In this document: positions 33,940 through 41,986 of the stretch, one piece after another
How the letters are laid out: every line of letters begins with the position of its first letter
Position numbering within the stretch: the stretch's first letter is position 1
Assembly (NCBI RefSeq): GCF_000980895.1
Contig: NZ_LAZX01000092.1
Location: 62,001 to 126,000 of the forward strand
Direction: 5' to 3'
Source: Sphingomonas sp. Ag1
GTDB taxonomy: Bacteria; Pseudomonadota; Alphaproteobacteria; Sphingomonadales; Sphingomonadaceae
DNA: 64,000 nt
The notes under the pieces: generated by a model
Databases searched by the model: none
What the model was told of the DNA's origin: nothing
The model's input: the letters and a program-made list of their open reading frames with translations, nothing else
Position numbers and translations under genes: made by a program

Positions 33940-34961
33940 ACCGGACGCACGCGAGCCCCAGCGACGGGACCCGCACCGACTGGACCCGCGAGGAAATCGC
34001 CGCGCTGTTCGACCTGCCGTTCGACGAGCTGATGTGGCAGGCGCAGGGCGTCCACCGCGCGCATCACGCGGCCGGGCAAGTGCAATTGTGCACGCTGCTG
34101 TCGATCAAGACCGGCGGCTGCCCGGAGGATTGCGGCTATTGCTCGCAATCCGTGCATGCCGACAGCGGGGTGAAGGCGACCAAGCTGATGGACGTGCGCG
34201 CCGTGCTGCAACGCGCGGCCGAGGCACGCGATGCGGGCAGCCAGCGGTTCTGCATGGGTGCGGCGTGGCGCAATCCCAAGGACCGCGACATGGACGCGAT
34301 CGTCGCGATGATCGAGGGCGTTCGCGCGATGGGCATGGAAACGTGCATGACGCTGGGCATGCTGACGCCCGAACAGGCGGAGCGGCTGAGCCACGCGGGG
34401 CTCGATTATTATAACCACAATATCGACACCGCACCGGAGCACTATGGCGAGGTGATCACCACGCGCAGCTTCGACGAGCGGCTCGACACGCTGGCGCATG
34501 TGCGCGACGCCGGGATCAACGTGTGCTGCGGCGGGATCGTCGGGATGGGGGAGACGCGCGCCGATCGCGTCGGGTTCGTCCATGCGCTCGCCACGCTGCC
34601 GCGCCATCCGGAAAGCGTGCCGGTCAACGCATTGGTGCCGGTGAAGGGCACGGTGCTGGGTGACATGCTGGCCGATACGCCGCTGGCGAAGATCGACGAT
34701 ATCGAATTTGTCCGTACTGTCGCCGTCGCGCGCATCACCATGCCGCGCAGCATGGTGCGCCTGTCTGCCGGGCGTGAATCGATGAGCGAGGCGACCCAGG
34801 CGCTGTGCTTCATGGCCGGCGCCAATTCGATCTTCACCGGCGACAAACTGCTGACCGCGGGCAATCGCGGCGACAGCGCCGACGCCTCGCTGTTCGCCAA
34901 GCTGGGACTGCAGCCGATGGTGGCGGAGGAGCCGATGCGGGTGTGCGAAGCGGCTGCCTGA
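33927..34961 (+). CDS. bioB: biotin synthase
   Basis: Radical-SAM enzyme inserting sulfur into dethiobiotin. The 344-residue protein carries the [4Fe-4S] motif in [20 protein letters not shown] (C-x3-C-x2-C, about residues 65-72), then [58 protein letters not shown] and [16 protein letters not shown] near the end. Conserved Cys and Arg ligands of the second cluster are present. GTG 33927 is proposed as start (GAGGAA eight bases upstream); TTG 33936 is an alternative. The other bio genes are not in the window. It lies between the two carboxylase subunit genes, whose product needs biotin. Confidence 0.93.
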   Translation: MDTLNRTHASPSDGTRTDWTREEIAALFDLPFDELMWQAQGVHRAHHAAGQVQLCTLLSIKTGGCPEDCGYCSQSVHADSGVKATKLMDVRAVLQRAAEARDAGSQRFCMGAAWRNPKDRDMDAIVAMIEGVRAMGMETCMTLGMLTPEQAERLSHAGLDYYNHNIDTAPEHYGEVITTRSFDERLDTLAHVRDAGINVCCGGIVGMGETRADRVGFVHALATLPRHPESVPVNALVPVKGTVLGDMLADTPLAKIDDIEFVRTVAVARITMPRSMVRLSAGRESMSEATQALCFMAGANSIFTGDKLLTAGNRGDSADASLFAKLGLQPMVAEEPMRVCEAAA

Positions 34962-34980
34962 CCAGGCGACGGCGGCGGGC

Positions 34981-36942
34981 ATGTTCGGCAAGATCCTGAT
35001 CGCCAACCGGGGCGAGATCGCGTGCCGCGTGATCCGCACCGCGCGGCGCATGGGGATCGCCACCGTCGCGGTCTATTCCGACGCGGACGCGCGCGCGCCG
35101 CATGTCGCCATGGCGGACGAGGCGATCCGGATCGGGCCGGCACCGGCCGCCGACAGCTATCTGCGCGGCGACCTGATCCTGGCGGCGGCGCGGAACAGCG
35201 GGGCGGAGGCGATTCACCCCGGCTATGGCTTCCTGTCGGAGCGGGCCGATTTCGCCGAGCAATGCGCGGCCGCGGGCGTGACCTTCATCGGCCCGCCGGC
35301 GCAGGCGATCGCGGCGATGGGCGACAAGATCCGGTCGAAGCAGATCGCCGCGGCGGCGGGCGTCAACGTGGTGCCGGGCCATCCCGGCCCGGTCGACGAC
35401 CTGGCCGAGGCGCTGCGCGTCGCCGAAGCGATCGGCTATCCGGTGATGATCAAGGCGTCGGCCGGCGGCGGGGGCAAGGGGATGCGGCTCGCCCGGGACG
35501 CGGCGGGCGTGCGCGACGGTTTCGACGCCACCCGGCGCGAGGCCGCGGCGGCGTTCGGCGACGACCGCGTGCTGATCGAGAAGTTCATCGATCGGCCGCG
35601 CCATATCGAGATCCAGCTGCTCGGCGACCGGCACGGCAACATGGTATTCCTCGGCGAGCGCGAATGTTCGATCCAGCGCCGCCACCAGAAGGTGGTGGAG
35701 GAGGCGCCGTCGCCGTTCGTCACCCCCGCGATGCGCCGCGCGATGGGGGAGCAGGCGATCGCCCTCGCACGCGCGGTCGGCTATCATAGCGCCGGCACCG
35801 TCGAGTTGATCGTGTCGGGCGCCGATGCGAGCGGCAGCGGTTTCTACTTCCTCGAAATGAACACCCGGCTTCAGGTGGAGCATCCGGTGACCGAGGCGAT
35901 CACCGGCATCGACCTGGTCGAGCAGATGATCCGCGTCGCGGCGGGCGAGCGGCTCGCGTTCACACAGGATCAGGTGGTGCTGAACGGCTGGGCGATCGAG
36001 ACGCGCATCTATGCCGAGGATCCGTATCGCGATTTCCTGCCCAGCATCGGGCGGCTGACCCGCTATGCGCCGCCTGACGCCGGCCCGGATGGCGCGGGCG
36101 CGACGGTGCGCATCGACGATGGCGTGGCGGAAGGTAGCGCGATCATGCGTTTCTACGATCCGATGATCGCCAAGCTGATCACCTGGGCACCGGACCGCGA
36201 CGGCGCGATCGACGCACAGGCGCGTGCGCTGGATTCGTTCGACATTGAGGGACCGGCGACCAACCTGGATTTCGCCGCCGCGCTGATGCGCCATCCGCGG
36301 TTTCGCCGCGGGGACCTGGAAACCGGGTTCATCGCGCAGGAATATCCCGAGGGCTTTGCCGGTGCGGCGGTCGATCCGGCGCGGCGACGCGGGCTGATCG
36401 GGCTGGCCGTTCTTCTGGAGGCAGAGCGGCTGGGCGGATGGATACCGCGCGACTGGTCGGTGCGGATCGGCACGGACGAGGTGTCGGTAGTGATGACCGA
36501 TGAGGGCGTTCTGATCGATGGCGCGGCGCTGGCGATCGATCACGCCGCCATGCCGGGTACCGATACGATCCGCGCCACGATCGATGGCGTTTCGGTCATC
36601 GCGCGGGTGGTGCGAACACCGCTGGGGATGGTGATGCGCAGCGGCGGCGCGCGGCTCGACATGCGGGTGCTGCCGGCGCGGATCGCGGCCTATGCCGATC
36701 ATCTGGGGCAGGGCGCGGATGATGACGCTGCGCGCCGCCTGACCGCACCGATGCCCGGCATCGTCGCGCAGGTGTCGGCCCGTCCGGGACAGCACGTACA
36801 GGCAGGTGAGCCGCTGGCTGTTATCGAGGCGATGAAGATGGAGAATGTCGTGCGCGCCGATCGGGACGGCATCGTTGCCGCGGTGATGGTGACGCCGGGC
36901 CAGAATATCGCGGCCGATCAGGCGATGATCCAATTCGCCTGA
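34981..36942 (+). CDS. acyl-CoA carboxylase biotin carboxylase / biotin carrier (alpha) subunit
   Basis: A 653-residue protein with all alpha-subunit domains. The biotin carboxylase N domain starts MFGKILIANRGEIACRVIRT. The ATP-grasp domain has YPVMIKASAGGGGKGMRLAR (Gly loop), RECSIQRRHQKVVEEAPSP and FLEMNTRLQVEHPVTEAITG. A BT-type linker follows, and a C-terminal biotinyl domain has AVIEAMKMENVVRADRDGIV with the biotinylated Lys near residue 619. It pairs with the upstream carboxyltransferase. Length fits propionyl- or methylcrotonyl-CoA carboxylase alpha; the substrate is not decided by sequence. Nineteen bases after bioB. Confidence 0.93.
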   Translation: MFGKILIANRGEIACRVIRTARRMGIATVAVYSDADARAPHVAMADEAIRIGPAPAADSYLRGDLILAAARNSGAEAIHPGYGFLSERADFAEQCAAAGVTFIGPPAQAIAAMGDKIRSKQIAAAAGVNVVPGHPGPVDDLAEALRVAEAIGYPVMIKASAGGGGKGMRLARDAAGVRDGFDATRREAAAAFGDDRVLIEKFIDRPRHIEIQLLGDRHGNMVFLGERECSIQRRHQKVVEEAPSPFVTPAMRRAMGEQAIALARAVGYHSAGTVELIVSGADASGSGFYFLEMNTRLQVEHPVTEAITGIDLVEQMIRVAAGERLAFTQDQVVLNGWAIETRIYAEDPYRDFLPSIGRLTRYAPPDAGPDGAGATVRIDDGVAEGSAIMRFYDPMIAKLITWAPDRDGAIDAQARALDSFDIEGPATNLDFAAALMRHPRFRRGDLETGFIAQEYPEGFAGAAVDPARRRGLIGLAVLLEAERLGGWIPRDWSVRIGTDEVSVVMTDEGVLIDGAALAIDHAAMPGTDTIRATIDGVSVIARVVRTPLGMVMRSGGARLDMRVLPARIAAYADHLGQGADDDAARRLTAPMPGIVAQVSARPGQHVQAGEPLAVIEAMKMENVVRADRDGIVAAVMVTPGQNIAADQAMIQFA

Positions 36943-37038
36943 CCCGCGTTGTGGTGCGTTCGGGTGTGGGGAATCTGCCGTGCGACATTTCGCGACACTA
37001 AAGTGCTGGACCGTTTTTGCCGGCGCGGTCATGCCACG

Positions 37039-38532
37039 ATGATGATGCGATCCAGGTCACCGTTTCTGCTGGCCGCCGTTGCGCTGGGCGCGCTGGTGCT
37101 GAGCGGCTGCACCGTCGGGCCGGATTACCGCCCGCGCGCGCCGGCCGAACTTGGCGTGCCCGATGCCTATTCGGTCACCGCGCCGCCGACGCGGGAGGAT
37201 CTGACCCGCTGGTGGCGCAGCTTCGACGATCCCGTGCTGGGCGACCTGGTCGAACGGGCCGCCGACGCCAATCTCGACATTGTGCAGGCGACCGCGCGGC
37301 TGCGGCAGGCGCGCGAGGCCCTGGTGCAGAGCCGCGCCAGCCTGCTGCCGACGATCAATGGTTCGGCGGGCTACAGCCGGTCGGAAACGCTGCGCGGCGG
37401 GACGACGGTGATCACGCTCCCCGACGGTACGACGCAAAGCATCGGCGGCGGCAGCGGATCGAACTTCTCGCTGGGGCTCGACGCGCAATATCAGCTTGGC
37501 CTGTTCGGCGAGATCCGCCGCACGGTGGAGGCGACAAGCGCGCAATATGAGGCGTCGGGGCTGGACCAGGCGACGGTGCTGCTGTCGGTGCAGGCGGAGG
37601 TTGCCCGCAATTACGTGCTGGCGCGGCTCTACCAGTTGCAGCTGGCCAATGCGCGCGACAGCCTGGCGCTGCAGGACGACAATCTCGAGATCGCGGGATT
37701 TCGCGTGCAGGCGGGGCTGGTCTCCAGCCTCGACCAGGAACAGGCGCGGGTGCAGCGCGCGCAGACCGCCGCGTCGGTGCCGCTGATCGAGCAGCAATAT
37801 AATGCCGCCGTGTCGCGGCTGGGCGTGCTGACCGGCCAGGCGCCGGGCGCGCTGAAGCCGATGCTGGCGGCGGTGAAGCCGATCCCGCGCGGCCCCGATA
37901 CGGCCGGCGTCGGCATCCCCGCCGACGTGTTGCGCCAGCGCCCCGATGTCCGTTCCGCCGAGCGCAACCTGGCGGCGGCGACCGCGCAGATCGGCGTTGC
38001 CAAGGCGCAATTGTATCCGGCGCTGGCGATCAGCGGCAACATCAGTTCGCGCGCGGGGAATCTCGGCGGGCTGCTCGACACGATCACCGGCGGGCTGTTC
38101 GCCGGACTGACTCAAGCGATCTTCAACGGCGGCCGGCTGAACAGCCAGGTGCGCAGCGCGCAGGCGGCGACCGATGCGGCGCTGGCAGCCTATAAGCAGG
38201 CCGTGCTGACCGCGCTTGAGGATGTCGAGAACGCTGTCGTGGCATTACGCACCGCCGAGGCGCGCGAGCGCGAGTTCGCGGTGGCGCTGGAGGCGGCGAA
38301 CAATTCCGCGATCCTGAGCCGTAGCCAGTATCGCACCGGCCTCACCGATTTCACCACGCTGAGCCAGCAGGAGGCAGCGTTGCTGTCCGCGCGTAACAGC
38401 GCGGCGCAGGCGCGCGCCGACCATGCCAATTCGCTGGTGCAGCTATATTCCGCGCTGGGTGGCGGCTGGGACGCCAATGTCATTCCGACGGCCCCCGAAG
38501 CGCGGGGCATTAGCCAGGACGAGAACCGCTGA
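37039..38532 (+). CDS. efflux system outer-membrane lipoprotein, NodT family (TolC-like)
   Basis: Outer-membrane exit duct of a tripartite exporter. The 497-residue protein has a lipoprotein signal with lipobox LVLSGC followed by TVGPDYRPRAPAELGVPDAY, the typical NodT start. Two repeated OEP (TolC) domains then follow: WWRSFDDPVLGDLVERAADA, then NLDIVQATARLRQAREALVQ, then LRQRPDVRSAERNLAAATAQ and YPALAISGNISSRAGNLGGL, rich in helical Gln/Ala. Start chosen at the first of three consecutive ATG codons (37039); no clear ribosome binding site. Overlaps macA (TGATG). Confidence 0.92.
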   Translation: MMMRSRSPFLLAAVALGALVLSGCTVGPDYRPRAPAELGVPDAYSVTAPPTREDLTRWWRSFDDPVLGDLVERAADANLDIVQATARLRQAREALVQSRASLLPTINGSAGYSRSETLRGGTTVITLPDGTTQSIGGGSGSNFSLGLDAQYQLGLFGEIRRTVEATSAQYEASGLDQATVLLSVQAEVARNYVLARLYQLQLANARDSLALQDDNLEIAGFRVQAGLVSSLDQEQARVQRAQTAASVPLIEQQYNAAVSRLGVLTGQAPGALKPMLAAVKPIPRGPDTAGVGIPADVLRQRPDVRSAERNLAAATAQIGVAKAQLYPALAISGNISSRAGNLGGLLDTITGGLFAGLTQAIFNGGRLNSQVRSAQAATDAALAAYKQAVLTALEDVENAVVALRTAEAREREFAVALEAANNSAILSRSQYRTGLTDFTTLSQQEAALLSARNSAAQARADHANSLVQLYSALGGGWDANVIPTAPEARGISQDENR

Positions 38533-39917
38533 TGGCGACCGAGCAGCTCGACGAATTTCTTGGGACCAAGGAGCAGCCGGCGTGGCGGCGCTGGGTCAAA
38601 TGGATCGCGATCGCGGTCGGCGTGATCCTGCTGGTGCTGCTGGCGTTCCGGCTGTTCGGCAAGGCGGAGGCGCCCGGCTATGCCACCGCCCGGGTGCGGC
38701 GCGGCGACCTGACCGTGACGGTCTCGGCCACCGGCAAGCTGGCGCCGACCAATCAGGTGACGGTGGGTTCGCAATTGTCGGGGCTGGTCACCCGCGTCGT
38801 CGTCGACGTGAACGATCGGGTGAAGGCCGGCCAGGCGCTGGCGCTGATCGATCCCGAGCAGATCGACGATCAGATCCGCGCCGGGCAGGCGCAGCTCGCG
38901 GCGCAGGTCGCAGGCGTCAATCAGGCGCGCGCCACCGTCGCTGAGGCGCAGGCGCAGCTCGCACGCTTGCAGGAAGTGTACCGGCTGTCGAACGGGCGCG
39001 TGCCGTCCAAGACCGAGCTTCAGACCGGGCAGGCCAACGCGCAGCGCGCGGTGGCTGCCCTGCGCGTTGCCGAAGCGAATGTTGCCGCCGCGCGCGCGAC
39101 TCTGGCGCAGAGCCAGACGCAGCGGCAGCGCGCGATCATCGTGTCACCGGTCAACGGCGTGGTGCTCGCGCGGCAGGTCGACCCCGGCCAGACCGTCGCC
39201 GCATCGTTCAACACGCCGACGCTGTTCGTGATCGCCGAGGATCTCAGCAAGATGAAGCTTGAGGTCGCGATCGACGAGGCGGATGTCGGATCGGTGAAGG
39301 AAGGGCAGCCGGCGACCTTCACCGTCGATGCCTTTCCCGGGCGCACCTTCCCCGCGGCGATCACGCGCGTCGATCTGGGGTCGAACCTGACCGCGAGCAC
39401 GGCAAGCGCGTCGAGCAGCACGACGGGAACGACCAGCACGGCGGGGCAGGTGGTGTCCTATGCCGCAGACCTGTCGGTGGCGAATCCGACGATGGAACTT
39501 CGCCCCGGCATGACCGCGACGGCGGACATCATCACCAGCGACAAGAAGAACGTCCTGCTGGTCCCCAATGCGGCGTTCCGGTTCAAGCCGACGCAGGCGG
39601 CAGCGGGCGGTGACCAGGGCGGCATCGCCGGGTCGCTGACCTTCCGCCCGCGCCGCGGCAGCCGGCCCGAGCGGGAGGCGACGCTGGGGCGTGGCGCGCA
39701 GCAGACGGTCTATGTGAAGGGTGCCGACGGCCAGTTGCAGCCGGTTCAGGTGACCACCGGCGATACCAACGGCAATGTGACCGAGGTGCTGTCGGGCGGG
39801 CTGAAGCCCGGCATGGAAGTGGTCACGGGCCAGCTTTCCGGCACTGAGGGCAGGGCGGCGGCCAAGGGCGCCGGGCAGCGGAGCGGCCAGCGTGCGGGAG
39901 GCGCCGGTGGCGCCTGA
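38532..39917 (+). CDS. MacA-like periplasmic adaptor (membrane fusion) subunit
   Basis: Links the MacB transporter to the outer-membrane duct. The 461-residue protein has one N-terminal membrane anchor (WIAIAVGVILLVLLAFRLFG), a lipoyl half-domain VSATGKLAPTNQVTVGSQLS, a long coiled-coil hairpin (residues about 110-200, Ala/Gln-rich), the second lipoyl half IIVSPVNGVVLARQVDPGQT, and beta-barrel and membrane-proximal domains (LEVAIDEADVGSVKEGQPAT). A Gly/Ser/Thr-rich insertion near residue 295 and a basic Gly-rich tail are unusual additions. Coupled to the NodT gene before it and to the ATPase gene after it. Confidence 0.93.
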   Translation: MATEQLDEFLGTKEQPAWRRWVKWIAIAVGVILLVLLAFRLFGKAEAPGYATARVRRGDLTVTVSATGKLAPTNQVTVGSQLSGLVTRVVVDVNDRVKAGQALALIDPEQIDDQIRAGQAQLAAQVAGVNQARATVAEAQAQLARLQEVYRLSNGRVPSKTELQTGQANAQRAVAALRVAEANVAAARATLAQSQTQRQRAIIVSPVNGVVLARQVDPGQTVAASFNTPTLFVIAEDLSKMKLEVAIDEADVGSVKEGQPATFTVDAFPGRTFPAAITRVDLGSNLTASTASASSSTTGTTSTAGQVVSYAADLSVANPTMELRPGMTATADIITSDKKNVLLVPNAAFRFKPTQAAAGGDQGGIAGSLTFRPRRGSRPEREATLGRGAQQTVYVKGADGQLQPVQVTTGDTNGNVTEVLSGGLKPGMEVVTGQLSGTEGRAAAKGAGQRSGQRAGGAGGA

Positions 39918-40683
39918 CGCCCCCGCCGCGACGAATCACGCCCCCGCCGCTGCCGGGCAGGCGCCGGGCATGGCCGAACCGATCATCTCGCTGCGCAACG
40001 TGACCAAGGTATATGGCACCGGACCGACCGCGTTTCAGGCGCTGAAGGGCGTCAACCTGGATATCTCGGCGGGTGATTTCGTCGCGGTGATGGGGCCGTC
40101 GGGATCGGGCAAGTCGACGACGATGAACATCCTCGGCTGCCTCGACGTGCCGAGCGGCGGCACCTTCCTGTTTCGCGGCCATCATGTCGAAACGCTGAGC
40201 CGCGACCAGCGCGCGCTGCTGCGACGGCGCTACCTCGGCTTCGTATTCCAGGGGTTCAACCTGCTGAGCCGGACGAGCGCGCTGGAGAATGTCGAACTGC
40301 CGCTGATCTACCGCGGCGATGATCGCAAGGCGCGGCGCGAACTGGGCATGGCGGCACTGGAAAAGGTCGGACTGGCGGATTGGTGGGACCATACGCCGGC
40401 GGAATTGTCCGGCGGGCAGCAGCAGCGCGTGGCGATCGCGCGTGCGATCGTCACGCAGCCCGAAGTGCTGCTGGCGGACGAGCCGACCGGCAACCTCGAT
40501 TCGGAGCGGTCGGTCGAGATCATGCAATTGCTCACCAACCTGAACCAGGAAAGCGGGATCACCGTGCTGATGGTGACTCACGAACCCGACATGGCCGCGT
40601 TCGCGCACACCGTGATCCACTTCAAGGACGGGTTGGTGGAGCGGATCGAGGCCAACGATCACCAGCGCGGCGGCGCGGCATGA
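39907..40683 (+). CDS. MacB-type ABC transporter ATP-binding protein
   Basis: ATPase of the MacB/LolD class. It has Walker A VMGPSGSGKSTTMNILGCLD, Q-loop LGFVFQGFNLLSRTSALENV, signature ELSGGQQQRVAIARAIVTQP, Walker B LLADEPTGNLDSE and the switch His in VLMVTHEPDMAAFAHTVIHF. In E. coli MacB this domain is fused to the permease; here it is a separate gene. Start is uncertain: GTG 39907 has a GGAGG at good distance and overlaps macA by 11 bp; GTG 39892 and ATG 39970 (MAEPIISLRNVTKVYG) are in frame. Confidence 0.92.
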   Translation: MAPDAPAATNHAPAAAGQAPGMAEPIISLRNVTKVYGTGPTAFQALKGVNLDISAGDFVAVMGPSGSGKSTTMNILGCLDVPSGGTFLFRGHHVETLSRDQRALLRRRYLGFVFQGFNLLSRTSALENVELPLIYRGDDRKARRELGMAALEKVGLADWWDHTPAELSGGQQQRVAIARAIVTQPEVLLADEPTGNLDSERSVEIMQLLTNLNQESGITVLMVTHEPDMAAFAHTVIHFKDGLVERIEANDHQRGGAA

Positions 40684-40719
40684 GCGCGCGCGCGCCCATT
40701 GCGGATCGGAGGTAGGCGA

Positions 40720-41928
40720 ATGTTCGGCACGACCTTCGTCCTCGCCATCCGCTCGATCCGGCGGCACCTGCTGCGTTCGTTCCTGACGATCCTCGGCATC
40801 GTCATCGGTGTCGCCGCGGTTGTCGCGATGGTGACGCTGGGCAAGGCGACGACCAGCGCGGTGCAGGAGCAGATCTCAGCGCTCGGCACCAATGTGCTGC
40901 AGATCCGCCCGGGCCAGGGCTTCGGTCGCGGCGGCGGCGGCCCGCGCCCGCCCGACTTCGATCCGGAGGACGTAACCGCGATCGCGCGGCAGGTGGCGGG
41001 CGTCACGGCGGTTGCGCCGCAGGTGTCGACCAGCGCCACCGCGATCTACGAAGGGGCGAACTGGTCCACCACGGTGCAGGGCACGACCAACGACATTTTC
41101 GTCGTCCAGCCCTGGCCGCTGGCGCTGGGGCGGACATGGACGCCGGCGGAGGAGCAGGCGGGCAAGTCGGTCTGCATCATCGGCAATACCGTGCGGCAGA
41201 ATCTGTTCCGCGGCGGCGATCCGATCGGCCGGCGGATGCGCATCGGCGCGATCAGCTGCGACGTGATCGGCGTGCTCAGCACGCGCGGGCAGGCGGGTTT
41301 TGGCGGCGATCAGGACGATACGGTGGTGATGCCGATCAAGGCGGTGCAGCGCCGCTTCACCGGCGATCGCAAGGTCCGGCTGATGATGGTCGGGGTCGAC
41401 CAGGCCTATTCGACAGAGGCGGTGCAGGCGGCGATCACCGACCTGTTGCGCGAGCGGCGCCATATCAGCGGGACCAAGCAGAACGATTTCAACATCTTCG
41501 ACACCAAGCAGATCAGCGACACGCTGACCGGCACGACGACGCTGCTGACCCGTATTGTCGCGGCGGTGGCCGCGATCAGCCTGGTTGTCGGTGGCATTGG
41601 CATCATGAACATCATGCTGGTGTCGGTGACCGAGCGGACGCGTGAGATCGGCATCCGGCTGGCGATCGGTGCGGTCGCCAATGAGGTGCTGATGCAATTC
41701 CTGGTCGAGGCGGTGGTGCTGTCGATGCTGGGCGGGCTGATCGGGCTGGCGCTGGCGCAGGTGGTGATCCTGATCGCGACGCCGCTGATGCAGGTGCCGT
41801 GGACGTTCGATCCGCAGATCAACATCATCGCCTTTGCCATCTCCGCAGTGATCGGCGTGGTCTTCGGCTACTTCCCCGCCCGCCGCGCGGCATCGCTGAA
41901 CCCGATCGATGCGCTGCGCCACGAATAG
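40720..41928 (+). CDS. MacB-type ABC transporter permease
   Basis: A 402-residue FtsX-type permease: one N-terminal membrane helix (LRSFLTILGIVIGVAAVVAM), a large periplasmic MacB core domain (residues about 45-270, including GTNVLQIRPGQGFGRGGGGP and TFVVQPWPLA-like strands), then three C-terminal helices with VVGGIGIMNIMLVSVTERTR, REIGIRLAIGAVANEVLMQF and VFGYFPARRAASLNPIDALR. This mechanotransmission topology drives export of macrolides, lipopeptides or toxins rather than import. GGAGG precedes the ATG. Completes a four-gene NodT-MacA-ATPase-permease operon; substrate unknown. Confidence 0.93.
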   Translation: MFGTTFVLAIRSIRRHLLRSFLTILGIVIGVAAVVAMVTLGKATTSAVQEQISALGTNVLQIRPGQGFGRGGGGPRPPDFDPEDVTAIARQVAGVTAVAPQVSTSATAIYEGANWSTTVQGTTNDIFVVQPWPLALGRTWTPAEEQAGKSVCIIGNTVRQNLFRGGDPIGRRMRIGAISCDVIGVLSTRGQAGFGGDQDDTVVMPIKAVQRRFTGDRKVRLMMVGVDQAYSTEAVQAAITDLLRERRHISGTKQNDFNIFDTKQISDTLTGTTTLLTRIVAAVAAISLVVGGIGIMNIMLVSVTERTREIGIRLAIGAVANEVLMQFLVEAVVLSMLGGLIGLALAQVVILIATPLMQVPWTFDPQINIIAFAISAVIGVVFGYFPARRAASLNPIDALRHE

Positions 41929-41986
41929 CGCCGCCTGACCGATCGGGCGGTGGCCGTGGCTGCGTGGCTCGCCTACATCGTCGGGC

